DNA from: Candidatus Bipolaricaulota bacterium
Lineage (GTDB): Bacteria; Bipolaricaulota; Bipolaricaulia; RBG-16-55-9
NCBI GenBank assembly: GCA_015487455.1
Contig: WFPR01000034.1
Span: 1 to 5,333, forward strand
Length of the DNA stretch: 5,333 bases
Reading direction: 5' to 3'
The notes beneath the pieces were generated by a model. The model was not told the origin of the DNA and did not search any database. It worked only from the letters and a program-made list of their open reading frames with translations. The translations under genes were made by a program, and so were the position numbers. Of the stretch, positions 1 through 4,903 are shown piece by piece (position 1 is the stretch's first letter; each line of letters begins with the position of its first letter).

Positions 1-26
1 CAGCGTCAGATGTGTATAAGAGACAG
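1..26 (+). other. Illumina Nextera adapter remnant (not genomic)
   Basis: Bases 8-26 read AGATGTGTATAAGAGACAG, the 19-base Tn5 mosaic end used in Nextera tagmentation. Bases 1-7 (CAGCGTC) match the preceding part of the standard read-1 transposase adapter. This is library sequence left on a contig end, not a transposon in the organism. It puts a TAA (17-19) in frame with the first gene, so automatic gene callers will wrongly begin that gene at an internal codon. Base composition and codon pattern become those of the genome from base 27 on. Confidence 0.97.
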
Positions 27-568
27 GGAGCGGAGACCTCCCTGGGGGTGAGGGCTTCGCCGTCCCGACGCCGAAGCTGGGGCTGTGGCTCTTCCTGGCG
101 GCCGTGACCGTGGTCTTCTCGATGCTGACCAGCGCGTACCTGGTGCGGCGAGGGCTGCCGGGCTGGGGCGCGCTGCCCAAGCCCCCGCTCCTCTGGGCCA
201 ACACCCTGCTGCTCGTCTTGAGCAGCCTGGCGCTGGAGCGGGCCAAGCGCCTCACCCTTGAGGAGGGCCTCTCCAGGGCGCGGCCTTGGCTCCTCGGGGC
301 GGCGCTCCTCGCCGCGCTGTTCGTCGTGGGACAGCTCGTCGTCTGGAAGCAGCTCGCGGCGCTGGGCTACACCCTGGCCCACGGTCCCGCCAGCGGCTTC
401 TTCTACCTGCTGACGGCGATCCACGGGCTGCACCTCGTGGGGGGCTTGATCGCCTGGGGACGCGTCTGGCGGCGGCCCAGCCCGCTCAGGGTCGAACTGT
501 GCGCCCTGTACTGGCACTTCCTGCTCGTCGTCTGGCTCTGGATCTTCGCCCTGCTCCACGTGGCGTGA
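27..568 (+). CDS. Cytochrome c oxidase subunit III homologue, CoxO-like (5' truncated)
   Basis: Membrane subunit of a haem-copper cytochrome c oxidase. Subunit III carries no redox centre and stabilises the catalytic subunit I core. The frame is open from base 29 directly after the adapter, giving 179 visible residues; the true start is lost to the left. The GTG at 104 lies inside the first membrane helix and is not a plausible start. Subunit III hallmarks are the first helix (KLGLWLFLAAVTVVFSMLTS, 74-133), the fourth-helix motif FFYLLTAIHGLHLVGGL with two histidines (codons 422 and 431), and the C-terminal LYWHFLLVVWLWIF (from 506). The helix-III Glu of canonical subunit III (bovine E90) is absent: the segment reads GQLVVWKQL. 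This, and the second subunit III gene 59 bp downstream, resembles the coxO/coxP pair of coxMNOP-type operons. The family is certain; the CoxO assignment is by resemblance. Confidence 0.9.
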
Positions 569-604
569 CGGGAAGCGCGACCAGAGCGCAACGGGATGCA
601 ACGC

Positions 605-613
605 AAGGAGGGG
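605..613 (+). promoter_or_regulatory. Shine-Dalgarno sequence for the second subunit III gene
   Basis: AAGGAGGGG is a near-perfect anti-16S match, but it ends 14 bases before the ATG at 628, further than the usual 5-9. A second ATG in frame at 631 would lie further away still. A weaker AAGG at 624-627 directly abuts the ATG. No other in-frame start codon lies between the purine tract and 628, so 628 is taken as the start. Confidence 0.5.
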
Positions 614-627
614 TCGAGCGAGCAAGG

Positions 628-1278
628 ATGATGACGGAGCTTCGGGAGTTCGTGAGCGACTGGGTCCGCGACCGGGAGACGTTCCCGCTCCCCTGGACCA
701 AGGTCATGATGTGGATCTTCATCCTGGGGGACGCGTTCATCTTCGGGGCCTTCTTGGCGAGCTATTTGGCCGCCCGCGCGGCCGTGACGGCCCCTTGGCC
801 GGACACCGGCCAGGTCTTCGCGCTGCGCCTCGGCGCGCTGGAGATCCCCCTAGGCGTGGTGATGCTGATGACATTGGTGCTGATGGGGAGCAGCGGGACG
901 ATGGCCCTGGCCGTGGCGTACGGCTTCCGGGGCGACCGCGTTCGGGCCGCCCGGCTCACCCGGCTGACGGCCCTCCTGGGGGTCGTGTTCCTGCTCATGC
1001 AGGCGTACGAGTGGACGAACCTCTTCCACGAGGGGGTCTACCCCTGGACCAACCCCTTCGGCGCGGAGCAGTTCGGGGCCTCGTTCTTCATGCTGACGGG
1101 CTTCCACGGCCTCCACGTGCTGACGGGCGTCGTGATCCTGCTGATCGTCGCCGGGCGGGTCGCCCGAGGCCTCTACGACGAGCGGGGCGACTACACCCCC
1201 CTCGAGCTGGCCGGACTCTACTGGGGCTTCGTCGACCTCGTCTGGGTCTTCCTGTTCACGCTGCTGTACCTCTGGTAG
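628..1278 (+). CDS. ctaE: Cytochrome c oxidase subunit III (CoxP/CtaE-like)
   Basis: Complete 216-residue subunit III of an aa3/caa3-type oxidase, with five predicted membrane helices (about 24-47, 72-99, 111-130, 152-175, 191-215). This is the short bacterial form lacking the two N-terminal helices of mitochondrial COX3. Helix III carries FLLMQAYEW with E128, matching the lipid-contacting Glu of bovine subunit III. It is followed by FMLTGFHGLHVLTG with H160 and H163, then E193 and LYWGFVDLVWVFLF. In the last motif the usual His of YWHFVD is Gly200. The start at 628 (ATG ATG) is chosen because it gives the normal N-terminus before helix I; the open frame runs further upstream only as a shadow of the preceding gene. 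It lies 59 bp after the CoxO-like gene and 39 bp before the subunit IV-like gene, in one apparent operon. Confidence 0.93.
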   Translation: MMTELREFVSDWVRDRETFPLPWTKVMMWIFILGDAFIFGAFLASYLAARAAVTAPWPDTGQVFALRLGALEIPLGVVMLMTLVLMGSSGTMALAVAYGFRGDRVRAARLTRLTALLGVVFLLMQAYEWTNLFHEGVYPWTNPFGAEQFGASFFMLTGFHGLHVLTGVVILLIVAGRVARGLYDERGDYTPLELAGLYWGFVDLVWVFLFTLLYLW

Positions 1279-1317
1279 ACTTGAGGGCGGGACGGTAAGA
1301 TGGAGGAACGGAGCGCC

Positions 1318-1677
1318 ATGGAGCAGCCGACGCCGACGCAACCCCAAGGTCAAGCGCAGGCACAGGGGCAGGGGCACGCCCACGACGTGCGCCTCGTCCG
1401 CCGGGTCTGGCTCGGGGTGGTGGGGCTCAGCCTTGCGATGTACGTGGTGTATTTGCTGCTGCGCGACGCCGGGGCCACGAAGCGCGTCCTGCTCAGCGGG
1501 TTGGCCCTGGGCCAAGCCTGGCTCATCCTGGGCTACACGATGGGGCTGCGCTTCGAGCGCCTCAGCCTGCGCTACGTCGTGCTGCTCCCCTTGCTGCTTC
1601 TGGCGCTGCTGGCCGTCTTCTTCATCGGTGAGGGAAGCTACGTCCAGGGGGTGAGGAGGATCTTCTTCGAGCCATGA
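1318..1677 (+). CDS. Cytochrome c oxidase subunit IV-like membrane protein (COX4_pro/CtaF-like)
   Basis: A 119-residue protein with a polar N-terminal tail rich in Gln, Gly, Pro and His (residues 3-22) and three membrane helices (about 30-48, 57-75, 86-103). Size, helix number, position after subunit III and the loop after helix II (LILGYTMGLRFERL, equivalent to the FMHLK/RxE loop of bacterial subunit IV) support a small accessory oxidase subunit; the loop His is Gly76 here. Similarity in this family is weak, so the call rests partly on context. The start could be ATG 1300, which adds six residues. I prefer 1318 because GGAGG (1302-1306) and GGAG (1310-1313) lie just before it, while 1300 has no good ribosome site. 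Its stop overlaps the next start as ATGA (1674-1677), which suggests translational coupling. Confidence 0.78.
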   Translation: MEQPTPTQPQGQAQAQGQGHAHDVRLVRRVWLGVVGLSLAMYVVYLLLRDAGATKRVLLSGLALGQAWLILGYTMGLRFERLSLRYVVLLPLLLLALLAVFFIGEGSYVQGVRRIFFEP

Positions 1678-1925
1678 TTCGTGGGGCGTTCACCACGTTG
1701 GGCAGGGCGGGGTTGATTCTTTTCATCCTGGGATGCATAATCATTACAGTTATGGTTATGACGTCAGGGACGGCGTGGGCGAACCACGACCTACGCAAGA
1801 CGTCCGAGGACCTGTTCGGCCCGAACTACTGGGCCGTCCTGATGATGGTGCCCGTCCCGCTGGCGATCTTCGGCTGGTTCGCCTGGAAGCTCTATCAAGC
1901 CTCCAAGAGGGAGCGTGAGCGATGA
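1674..1925 (+). CDS. Small two-helix membrane protein of unknown function in the oxidase operon
   Basis: An 83-residue protein that I do not recognise. Residues 12-30 are a very hydrophobic segment, then SGTAWANHD (31-39), in which AWA could be a signal peptidase I site. A polar stretch with DLRKTSEDLFGPNYW (39-53) follows, then a second helix (about 53-71, with two Pro) and a highly charged tail, KLYQASKRERER. It is either a two-helix hairpin or a cleaved, C-terminally anchored protein. It overlaps the subunit IV-like gene by ATGA at the 5' end and ctaA by ATGA (1922-1925) at the 3' end, so it is almost certainly translated with them. AGGAGG at 1654-1659 is 14 bases upstream. Codons 22-31 (ATA, ATT, ACA, GTT, TCA) are A/T-rich, unlike the neighbours. 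A small oxidase subunit or assembly factor is a contextual guess only. Confidence 0.75.
   Translation: MIRGAFTTLGRAGLILFILGCIIITVMVMTSGTAWANHDLRKTSEDLFGPNYWAVLMMVPVPLAIFGWFAWKLYQASKRERER
1713..1741 (+). promoter_or_regulatory. Candidate internal sigma70-like promoter upstream of ctaA
   Basis: TTGATT (1713-1718) and CATAAT (1736-1741) are separated by exactly 17 bases, inside the coding sequence of the 83-aa protein. CATAAT differs from the TATAAT consensus at one position, and the surrounding 40 bases are the most A/T-rich part of the haem/oxidase gene block. The expected start is about 1748, some 175 bases before the ctaA ATG. It could allow ctaA-ctaB-ctaM expression apart from the oxidase subunits. 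The A/T richness could instead reflect Ile/Val/Met/Thr codons of a membrane helix, so this is only a candidate. Confidence 0.35.
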
Positions 1926-2818
1926 GGGTCTGGGCCGCGCTGGCGACCGTCGCCGTCTTCCTGCTGCTCCTGCTCGGCGGGGTCGTCAGCGTGACCGAGT
2001 CCGGGATGGGCTGCGGCGACGACTGGCCTCTCTGCAAGGGCTACCTCATCCCGCCGCTCGACGACCCCGCGACCGTCCTGGAGTGGCTCCATCGGGTGAT
2101 GGGCGGGCTGGTGGGGCTGCTCGTCCTCGGGGCCGTGGTCACGGCCTGGCGCCCGGCCCCCGACCTGGCCAAGCTCGTCCTGCTGTTGTTGATCCTTCAG
2201 ATTGCCCTCGGGGCCGTCACCGTCAAGCTGGAGCTGCCCCCGCTCGTCTCCACGCTCCACATGGCCGTGGGGACGGCCCTCCTCGGGGCGCTCGCGGCGC
2301 TCCTGGCCCGCGCCCGCCCTCGACCCCAGGAAGCTTTGGCCGTGGGCGCGTTCCCCGTGGGGCTGCTGGGGGTCGCGCTGGGCGCGACGCTCCTGCAGAT
2401 CGCCGTGGGGGCCGCCGTGCGGCACCTGAACGCGGGCCTGGCCTGCCCCCACCCCGTGATCTGCTGGCCCTCTGAACACCTCACCGTGAACGTGCAATTT
2501 GCGCATCGGGTGCTGGGGCTGGCAGTGCTGGGGCTGGTCCACGCCGCGGCCAGCCGCTGGGCGCGCGCCTCCCACGGGGGCTTGCGCGCGCTGGCGTACG
2601 GCGCGATGGGGCTCGTGACGCTCCAGCTCGTCCTGGGCGCGCTCACCGTGAGCACGCGGCTGCACCTCCACACGCGCCTGACGCACATGGCCGTGGCCCT
2701 GGTGCTCTTCGCGATCCTCGCCTACGCGTACGAGCTCGGACGGACCGCGCTCCGCTCCCAGCAAACGGCGGCAAGGCCCGAGGCGGCCTCGGTCCCCTCG
2801 GGCGCGAGCGCGCGTTAA
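1922..2818 (+). CDS. ctaA: Haem A synthase CtaA (COX15/CtaA family)
   Basis: Membrane enzyme that oxidises the C8 methyl of haem O to the formyl group of haem A, the cofactor of aa3-type oxidases. The 298 residues hold about eight helices in two four-helix halves. The first outer loop has VTESGMGCGDDWPLCKG with C31 and C38, followed by E54 and H57 (EWLHR). Further ligand-type histidines are H113 (TLHMAVG), H195 (FAHRVLG) and H255 (LTHMAVA). A second cysteine pair, C175 and C181 (LACPHPVIC), lies in the loop of the second half. Cys spacings of 7 and 6 match the pairs known in Bacillus subtilis CtaA. The C-terminal ~20 residues are Ala/Ser/Pro-rich and probably disordered. The ATG overlaps the preceding stop (ATGA), with GAGGGAG (1907-1913) 8 bases upstream. 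ctaB starts 20 bp downstream. Confidence 0.96.
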   Translation: MRVWAALATVAVFLLLLLGGVVSVTESGMGCGDDWPLCKGYLIPPLDDPATVLEWLHRVMGGLVGLLVLGAVVTAWRPAPDLAKLVLLLLILQIALGAVTVKLELPPLVSTLHMAVGTALLGALAALLARARPRPQEALAVGAFPVGLLGVALGATLLQIAVGAAVRHLNAGLACPHPVICWPSEHLTVNVQFAHRVLGLAVLGLVHAAASRWARASHGGLRALAYGAMGLVTLQLVLGALTVSTRLHLHTRLTHMAVALVLFAILAYAYELGRTALRSQQTAARPEAASVPSGASAR

Positions 2819-2838
2819 TCTAGAGCGAGTTGAACGTC

Positions 2839-3819
2839 ATGGCCTCGCCCTTCGCGATCCCCCAAGAGGTTCAGCGGACTCACCCCCGGCCGCAGGGCGG
2901 GCCGCCGTCCGCGTGGCGGGGGGTGAGCGATCGGTTCTCGCTCGTCAAGCCCGGGATCGTCGGGCTGGTGCTCGCCACCACGCTCGCGGGCCACTGGGTC
3001 GCGGCGGCCGTGGCCGGAGCCGGGTCCGCCAGCCCGCTCACGGCCCTCTGGACCCTGCTGGGGACGGGCCTCACCGCCGCCGGGGCGGCCGCCCTCAACA
3101 ACTACTGCGATCGCGAGCTGGATCGCCTCATGGCGCGGACCCGCTCGCGCCCCCTCCCTGCTCGGCGCCTTCCTGCCCGGGAGGCGCTGGCGCTGGGGCT
3201 CGGACTGAGCGCCCTGGGGCTCGCGCTGCTCGCGCTCCTCGTCCACCCCATCGCGGCGGGCTTGGCCCTCATCGCCCTGCTCGCTTATGTTCCGCTGTAC
3301 ACGGCGCTCAAGCGCCGCACGCCCTGGGCCATCGGGGTGGGCGGGGTCACGGGCGCCCTGCCCCCGCTGATCGGCTGGGTCGGCGCCACGGGGCATCTGG
3401 CCCCCGAGGCGTGGGCGCTGTTCGGGCTGCTCTTCCTCTGGCAGCTCCCCCACTTCTGGGCGCTGGCCCTCTACAAGCGCTCCGAGTACGAGCGGGCGGG
3501 CCTGCCCGTCCTCCCGCTCACCCACGGCGAGGACGTCACGTGGGGCCAAATTGTGCTCCACACGGGGGCGCTGCTGCCCGTCGCGCTGCTGCCGTACCCG
3601 CTGGGCTGGACGGGGCCCGGGTACGCCGTCGTGGCGGGGCTCTTGAGCTTGGGCTTCCTCGGGCTGGCTTGGGTCGGCCGGCGCCGCCCGCCGGGGCCGG
3701 AGCGCGACCGCCTGGCCCGCCGCCTCTTCCTCTACTCGCTCGTCTACCTGCCGCTGCTCTCCCTGGCGCTGGCCCTCGGCGTCGGCGCCAGTGCCGGAAG
3801 CGTAAGGGGGGTCGATTAG
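2839..3819 (+). CDS. ctaB: Protohaem IX farnesyltransferase (haem O synthase) CtaB
   Basis: UbiA-family membrane prenyltransferase that transfers a farnesyl group from farnesyl diphosphate to protohaem, making haem O, the substrate of CtaA. Read from ATG 2839 it has 326 residues. The first Asp-rich diphosphate/Mg site is NNYCDRELDRLMARTRSRP (87-105; N87/N88, D91, D95). The second conserved block is YTALKRRTPWAIGVGG (154-169), then GALPPLIGW (172-180), QLPHFWALAL (202-211) and EYERAGLPVLPLTHGED. All are typical of haem O synthases and distinguish it from other UbiA enzymes. The first ~30 residues are polar, Pro-rich and poorly conserved. An in-frame TTG at 2830 would add three residues; neither start has a strong ribosome site, and ATG is preferred. 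The gap to ctaM is 5 bp. Confidence 0.96.
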   Translation: MASPFAIPQEVQRTHPRPQGGPPSAWRGVSDRFSLVKPGIVGLVLATTLAGHWVAAAVAGAGSASPLTALWTLLGTGLTAAGAAALNNYCDRELDRLMARTRSRPLPARRLPAREALALGLGLSALGLALLALLVHPIAAGLALIALLAYVPLYTALKRRTPWAIGVGGVTGALPPLIGWVGATGHLAPEAWALFGLLFLWQLPHFWALALYKRSEYERAGLPVLPLTHGEDVTWGQIVLHTGALLPVALLPYPLGWTGPGYAVVAGLLSLGFLGLAWVGRRRPPGPERDRLARRLFLYSLVYLPLLSLALALGVGASAGSVRGVD

Positions 3820-3824
3820 CCAGC

Positions 3825-4241
3825 ATGCCCCTCGACGTCTGGCTGCCCGCGCTCAACACGGCCGTCATCGGCATCAGCGGGGTCGCGCTGCTCACGGGCT
3901 TCGCCTTCATCAAGCGGAGGCGCGTCGAGGCCCACAAGCGCGCGATGCTCACGGCCACGGTCTTCGCGGCGCTGTTTCTCGTCGTGTACGTGATCCGTTG
4001 GGCGCTCCTGGGCTCGAAGCCCTTCGAGGGCCAGGGGATCCTCCGTCTCGTGTACTTCGCCGTGTTGATCTCGCACATAGCGCTGGCCATCGGGATCGTG
4101 CCGCTGGTGCTGCTCACCCTGCGCCGCGCCCTGCGGCAGGAGTTCGACGCCCACAGGCGCCTCGCCCGGCTCACCCTCCCCCTCTGGCTCTACGTCGTGA
4201 TCACGGGCTGGATCGTCTACGCCCTGCTCTACGGGCTGTAA
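3825..4241 (+). CDS. ctaM: DUF420 membrane protein, CtaM/YozB family
   Basis: A 138-residue protein with four membrane helices (about 9-29, 42-62, 74-98, 116-136). It shows the pattern I associate with DUF420: AHKRAM (H37) at the start of helix II, YVIRW then PFEGQGILRLVYFAVLISH (H84) leading into helix III, and AHRRLARLTLPLWLYVVITG (H110) into helix IV. In Staphylococcus aureus the family member CtaM is needed for a functional aa3-type oxidase, and B. subtilis YozB is a homologue. Its place directly after ctaB (5-bp gap) fits a role in oxidase or haem A maturation. The exact biochemical role of the family is not settled. AAGGGGGG (3804-3811) in the end of ctaB lies 13 bases before the ATG. 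It is the last gene of the haem/oxidase block. Confidence 0.88.
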   Translation: MPLDVWLPALNTAVIGISGVALLTGFAFIKRRRVEAHKRAMLTATVFAALFLVVYVIRWALLGSKPFEGQGILRLVYFAVLISHIALAIGIVPLVLLTLRRALRQEFDAHRRLARLTLPLWLYVVITGWIVYALLYGL

Positions 4242-4247
4242 GCGCTC

Positions 4248-4261
4248 GGGGTTGACACCCC
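4248..4261. repeat. Short palindrome around the padR -35 element
   Basis: GGGGTTGACACCCC pairs as GGGGT/ACCCC around TGAC, and the -35 hexamer TTGACA lies inside it. The stem is only 5 bp and no T-run follows, so it is a poor intrinsic terminator for ctaM. It could be a protein-binding site over the -35 or chance in G/C-rich DNA. Confidence 0.3.
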
Positions 4262-4280
4262 CTCCCCGCCCGGCTACGAT
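4252..4280 (+). promoter_or_regulatory. Sigma70-type promoter of the padR-MFS operon
   Basis: TTGACA (4252-4257) is a perfect -35 consensus and TACGAT (4275-4280) a good -10 (TAnnAT), with a 17-base spacer. The predicted transcription start is about 4286-4288. The promoter begins 10 bases after the ctaM stop and so separates padR from the haem/oxidase operon. The inverted repeat directly downstream covers the predicted start, as expected for a repressible promoter. Confidence 0.75.
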
Positions 4281-4286
4281 GACGAC

Positions 4287-4302
4287 ATGTCGCTGGCGAC
4301 AT
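4287..4302. promoter_or_regulatory. Putative PadR operator (inverted repeat ATGT-N8-ACAT)
   Basis: ATGTCG-CTGG-CGACAT is a perfect 6-bp inverted repeat with a 4-base centre. It fits the ATGT-N8-ACAT pattern described for PadR-family operators in lactic acid bacteria. It lies 6 bases after the -10, on the predicted transcription start, and 52 bases before the padR start. A dimer of the PadR protein bound here would block transcription, giving autorepression and co-repression of the efflux gene. Binding by this PadR is inferred from pattern and position. Confidence 0.65.
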
Positions 4303-4373
4303 ATTTGAAGGCGACTTTGAAGGCGACGTCGAGGGCGGGATCGGGGCGAGAGCCGTGCAGCGCGGGCTGCTGA
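4287..4373 (+). CDS. Possible leaderless 28-codon leader ORF overlapping padR
   Basis: An ATG at 4287 coincides with the predicted transcription start (6 bases after the -10), the geometry of leaderless mRNAs common in some high-GC bacteria. It opens a 28-residue ORF beginning MSLATYLKATLKATS and ending at TGA 4371-4373, 19 bases inside padR in another frame. The peptide is basic, and the tandem repeat gives it LKAT-LKAT. The padR GTG at 4355 has no convincing ribosome site, so termination at 4373 close to that GTG could couple padR translation to this ORF. It may equally be a chance ORF: there is no protein-family support. Confidence 0.25.
   Translation: MSLATYLKATLKATSRAGSGREPCSAGC
4304..4327 (+). 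repeat. Two-copy perfect 12-bp tandem repeat in the padR leader
   Basis: TTTGAAGGCGAC occurs twice head to tail (4304-4315 and 4316-4327). A degenerate third unit at 4328-4339 matches at 7 of 12 positions. It lies in the presumed 5' leader between the operator and the padR start. It is A-richer than its surroundings. Role unknown: slippage product, part of a leader ORF, or a second protein-binding region. Confidence 0.8.
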
Positions 4374-4894
4374 AGTACTACATCTTGAAGCTGCTGAGCC
4401 GGGAGCCCCTCACGGGCTACGGGCTCATGAAGCGGATCGAGGAGGAGACAGGCTTCTGGAAGCCGTCGACGGGCTCGATGTACCCGCTGCTGCAGCAGCT
4501 GGAGGAGCAGGGCTGGGTCGAGCACGAGGGGGAGGCCGAGCGCAAGGTGTACCGCCTGACGGAGCGGGGGCGGGCCGCGCTGGAGGAGGCGATCCGGGCC
4601 AAGGGCGAGCTGCTAGAGAGCCTGCAGCGGGCGCTCGACGTCTTCGCCCGCGTCTTCGGGGCGGAGGACGTCGAGCCCGTCCGAAATCGTCTAAGAAGCC
4701 TGCTGCGCGACGAGTCGCTGGGGGTGGAGCGCCTGCCCAAGTCGCTCCAGGCGCGCATCGTGCTGCTGAGGCACCTGCTGCTGAGCCTGCCCTACGAGCG
4801 GCTTACTGAAGAGCAGATCGACAAGGTGAACGCGACCCTCGAGGAGGCGCTCGCCCGCCTGAGCGAGCTGGTGGAGGACCAGTCGACGGGTTGA
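4355..4894 (+). CDS. PadR-family transcriptional regulator
   Basis: A 179-residue winged-helix regulator. The N-terminal PadR domain (about 1-75) has RGLLKYYILKLLSREPLTGYGLMKRI (written here as RGLLKYYIL from residue 3, then LTGYGLMKRI, 19-28). Its recognition helix is PSTGSMYPLLQQLEEQGWV (37-55), with the typical S/T-G-S-x-Y-P-L-L signature, and its wing ends KVYRLTERGR (64-73). The C-terminal ~105 residues are charged, helical and Leu-rich, consistent with the dimerisation part of longer PadR proteins. GTG 4355 is the start because the frame is open upstream to 4283 without ATG, GTG or TTG, and the PadR domain starts within three residues. The leader contains a likely PadR operator at 4287-4302. 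An MFS efflux-type gene follows after 9 bp, so control of that transporter, with release by a drug-like ligand as in LmrR-type PadR proteins, is the likely role. The ligand is unknown. Confidence 0.93.
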   Translation: MQRGLLKYYILKLLSREPLTGYGLMKRIEEETGFWKPSTGSMYPLLQQLEEQGWVEHEGEAERKVYRLTERGRAALEEAIRAKGELLESLQRALDVFARVFGAEDVEPVRNRLRSLLRDESLGVERLPKSLQARIVLLRHLLLSLPYERLTEEQIDKVNATLEEALARLSELVEDQSTG

Positions 4895-4903
4895 GCTAAG
4901 CCG

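Noticed and set aside
104..568. GTG at 104 as the start of the first gene
   Set aside because: The frame is open back to base 29 and encodes the first half of a conserved subunit III helix. The apparent upstream stop (TAA 17-19) belongs to the adapter.
286..627. Upstream extension of the second subunit III reading frame to 286
   Set aside because: It overlaps the first gene in another frame and encodes Arg/Ala/Pro-rich sequence with no helices, typical of a shadow frame in G/C-rich DNA.
596..631. 11-codon ORF (ATG 596 to TGA 629-631) overlapping the second subunit III start
   Set aside because: No ribosome site upstream, very short, no repeat or regulatory structure. Chance is the simplest explanation.
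1725..1736. Lipobox-like ILGC in the 83-aa protein
   Set aside because: The hydrophobic segment continues about ten residues past the Cys and the -2 residue is Leu, so lipidation at C21 is unlikely.
1895..2764. Long antisense ORF of 289 codons opposite ctaA
   Set aside because: Low-complexity Gln/His/Arg/Gly-rich product produced by G/C-biased third positions of ctaA. No promoter or ribosome site. The same applies to the antisense ORFs at 850-1515, 2815-3561 and 3536-4174.
2913..3824. Upstream extension of the ctaM frame into ctaB
   Set aside because: Arg/Pro/Gly-rich shadow of ctaB. Family-like sequence begins only at ATG 3825.
4242..4275. Intrinsic terminator after ctaM
   Set aside because: The only hairpin (GGGGT/ACCCC) has a 5-bp stem, no T-tract follows, and it overlaps a strong -35 element.
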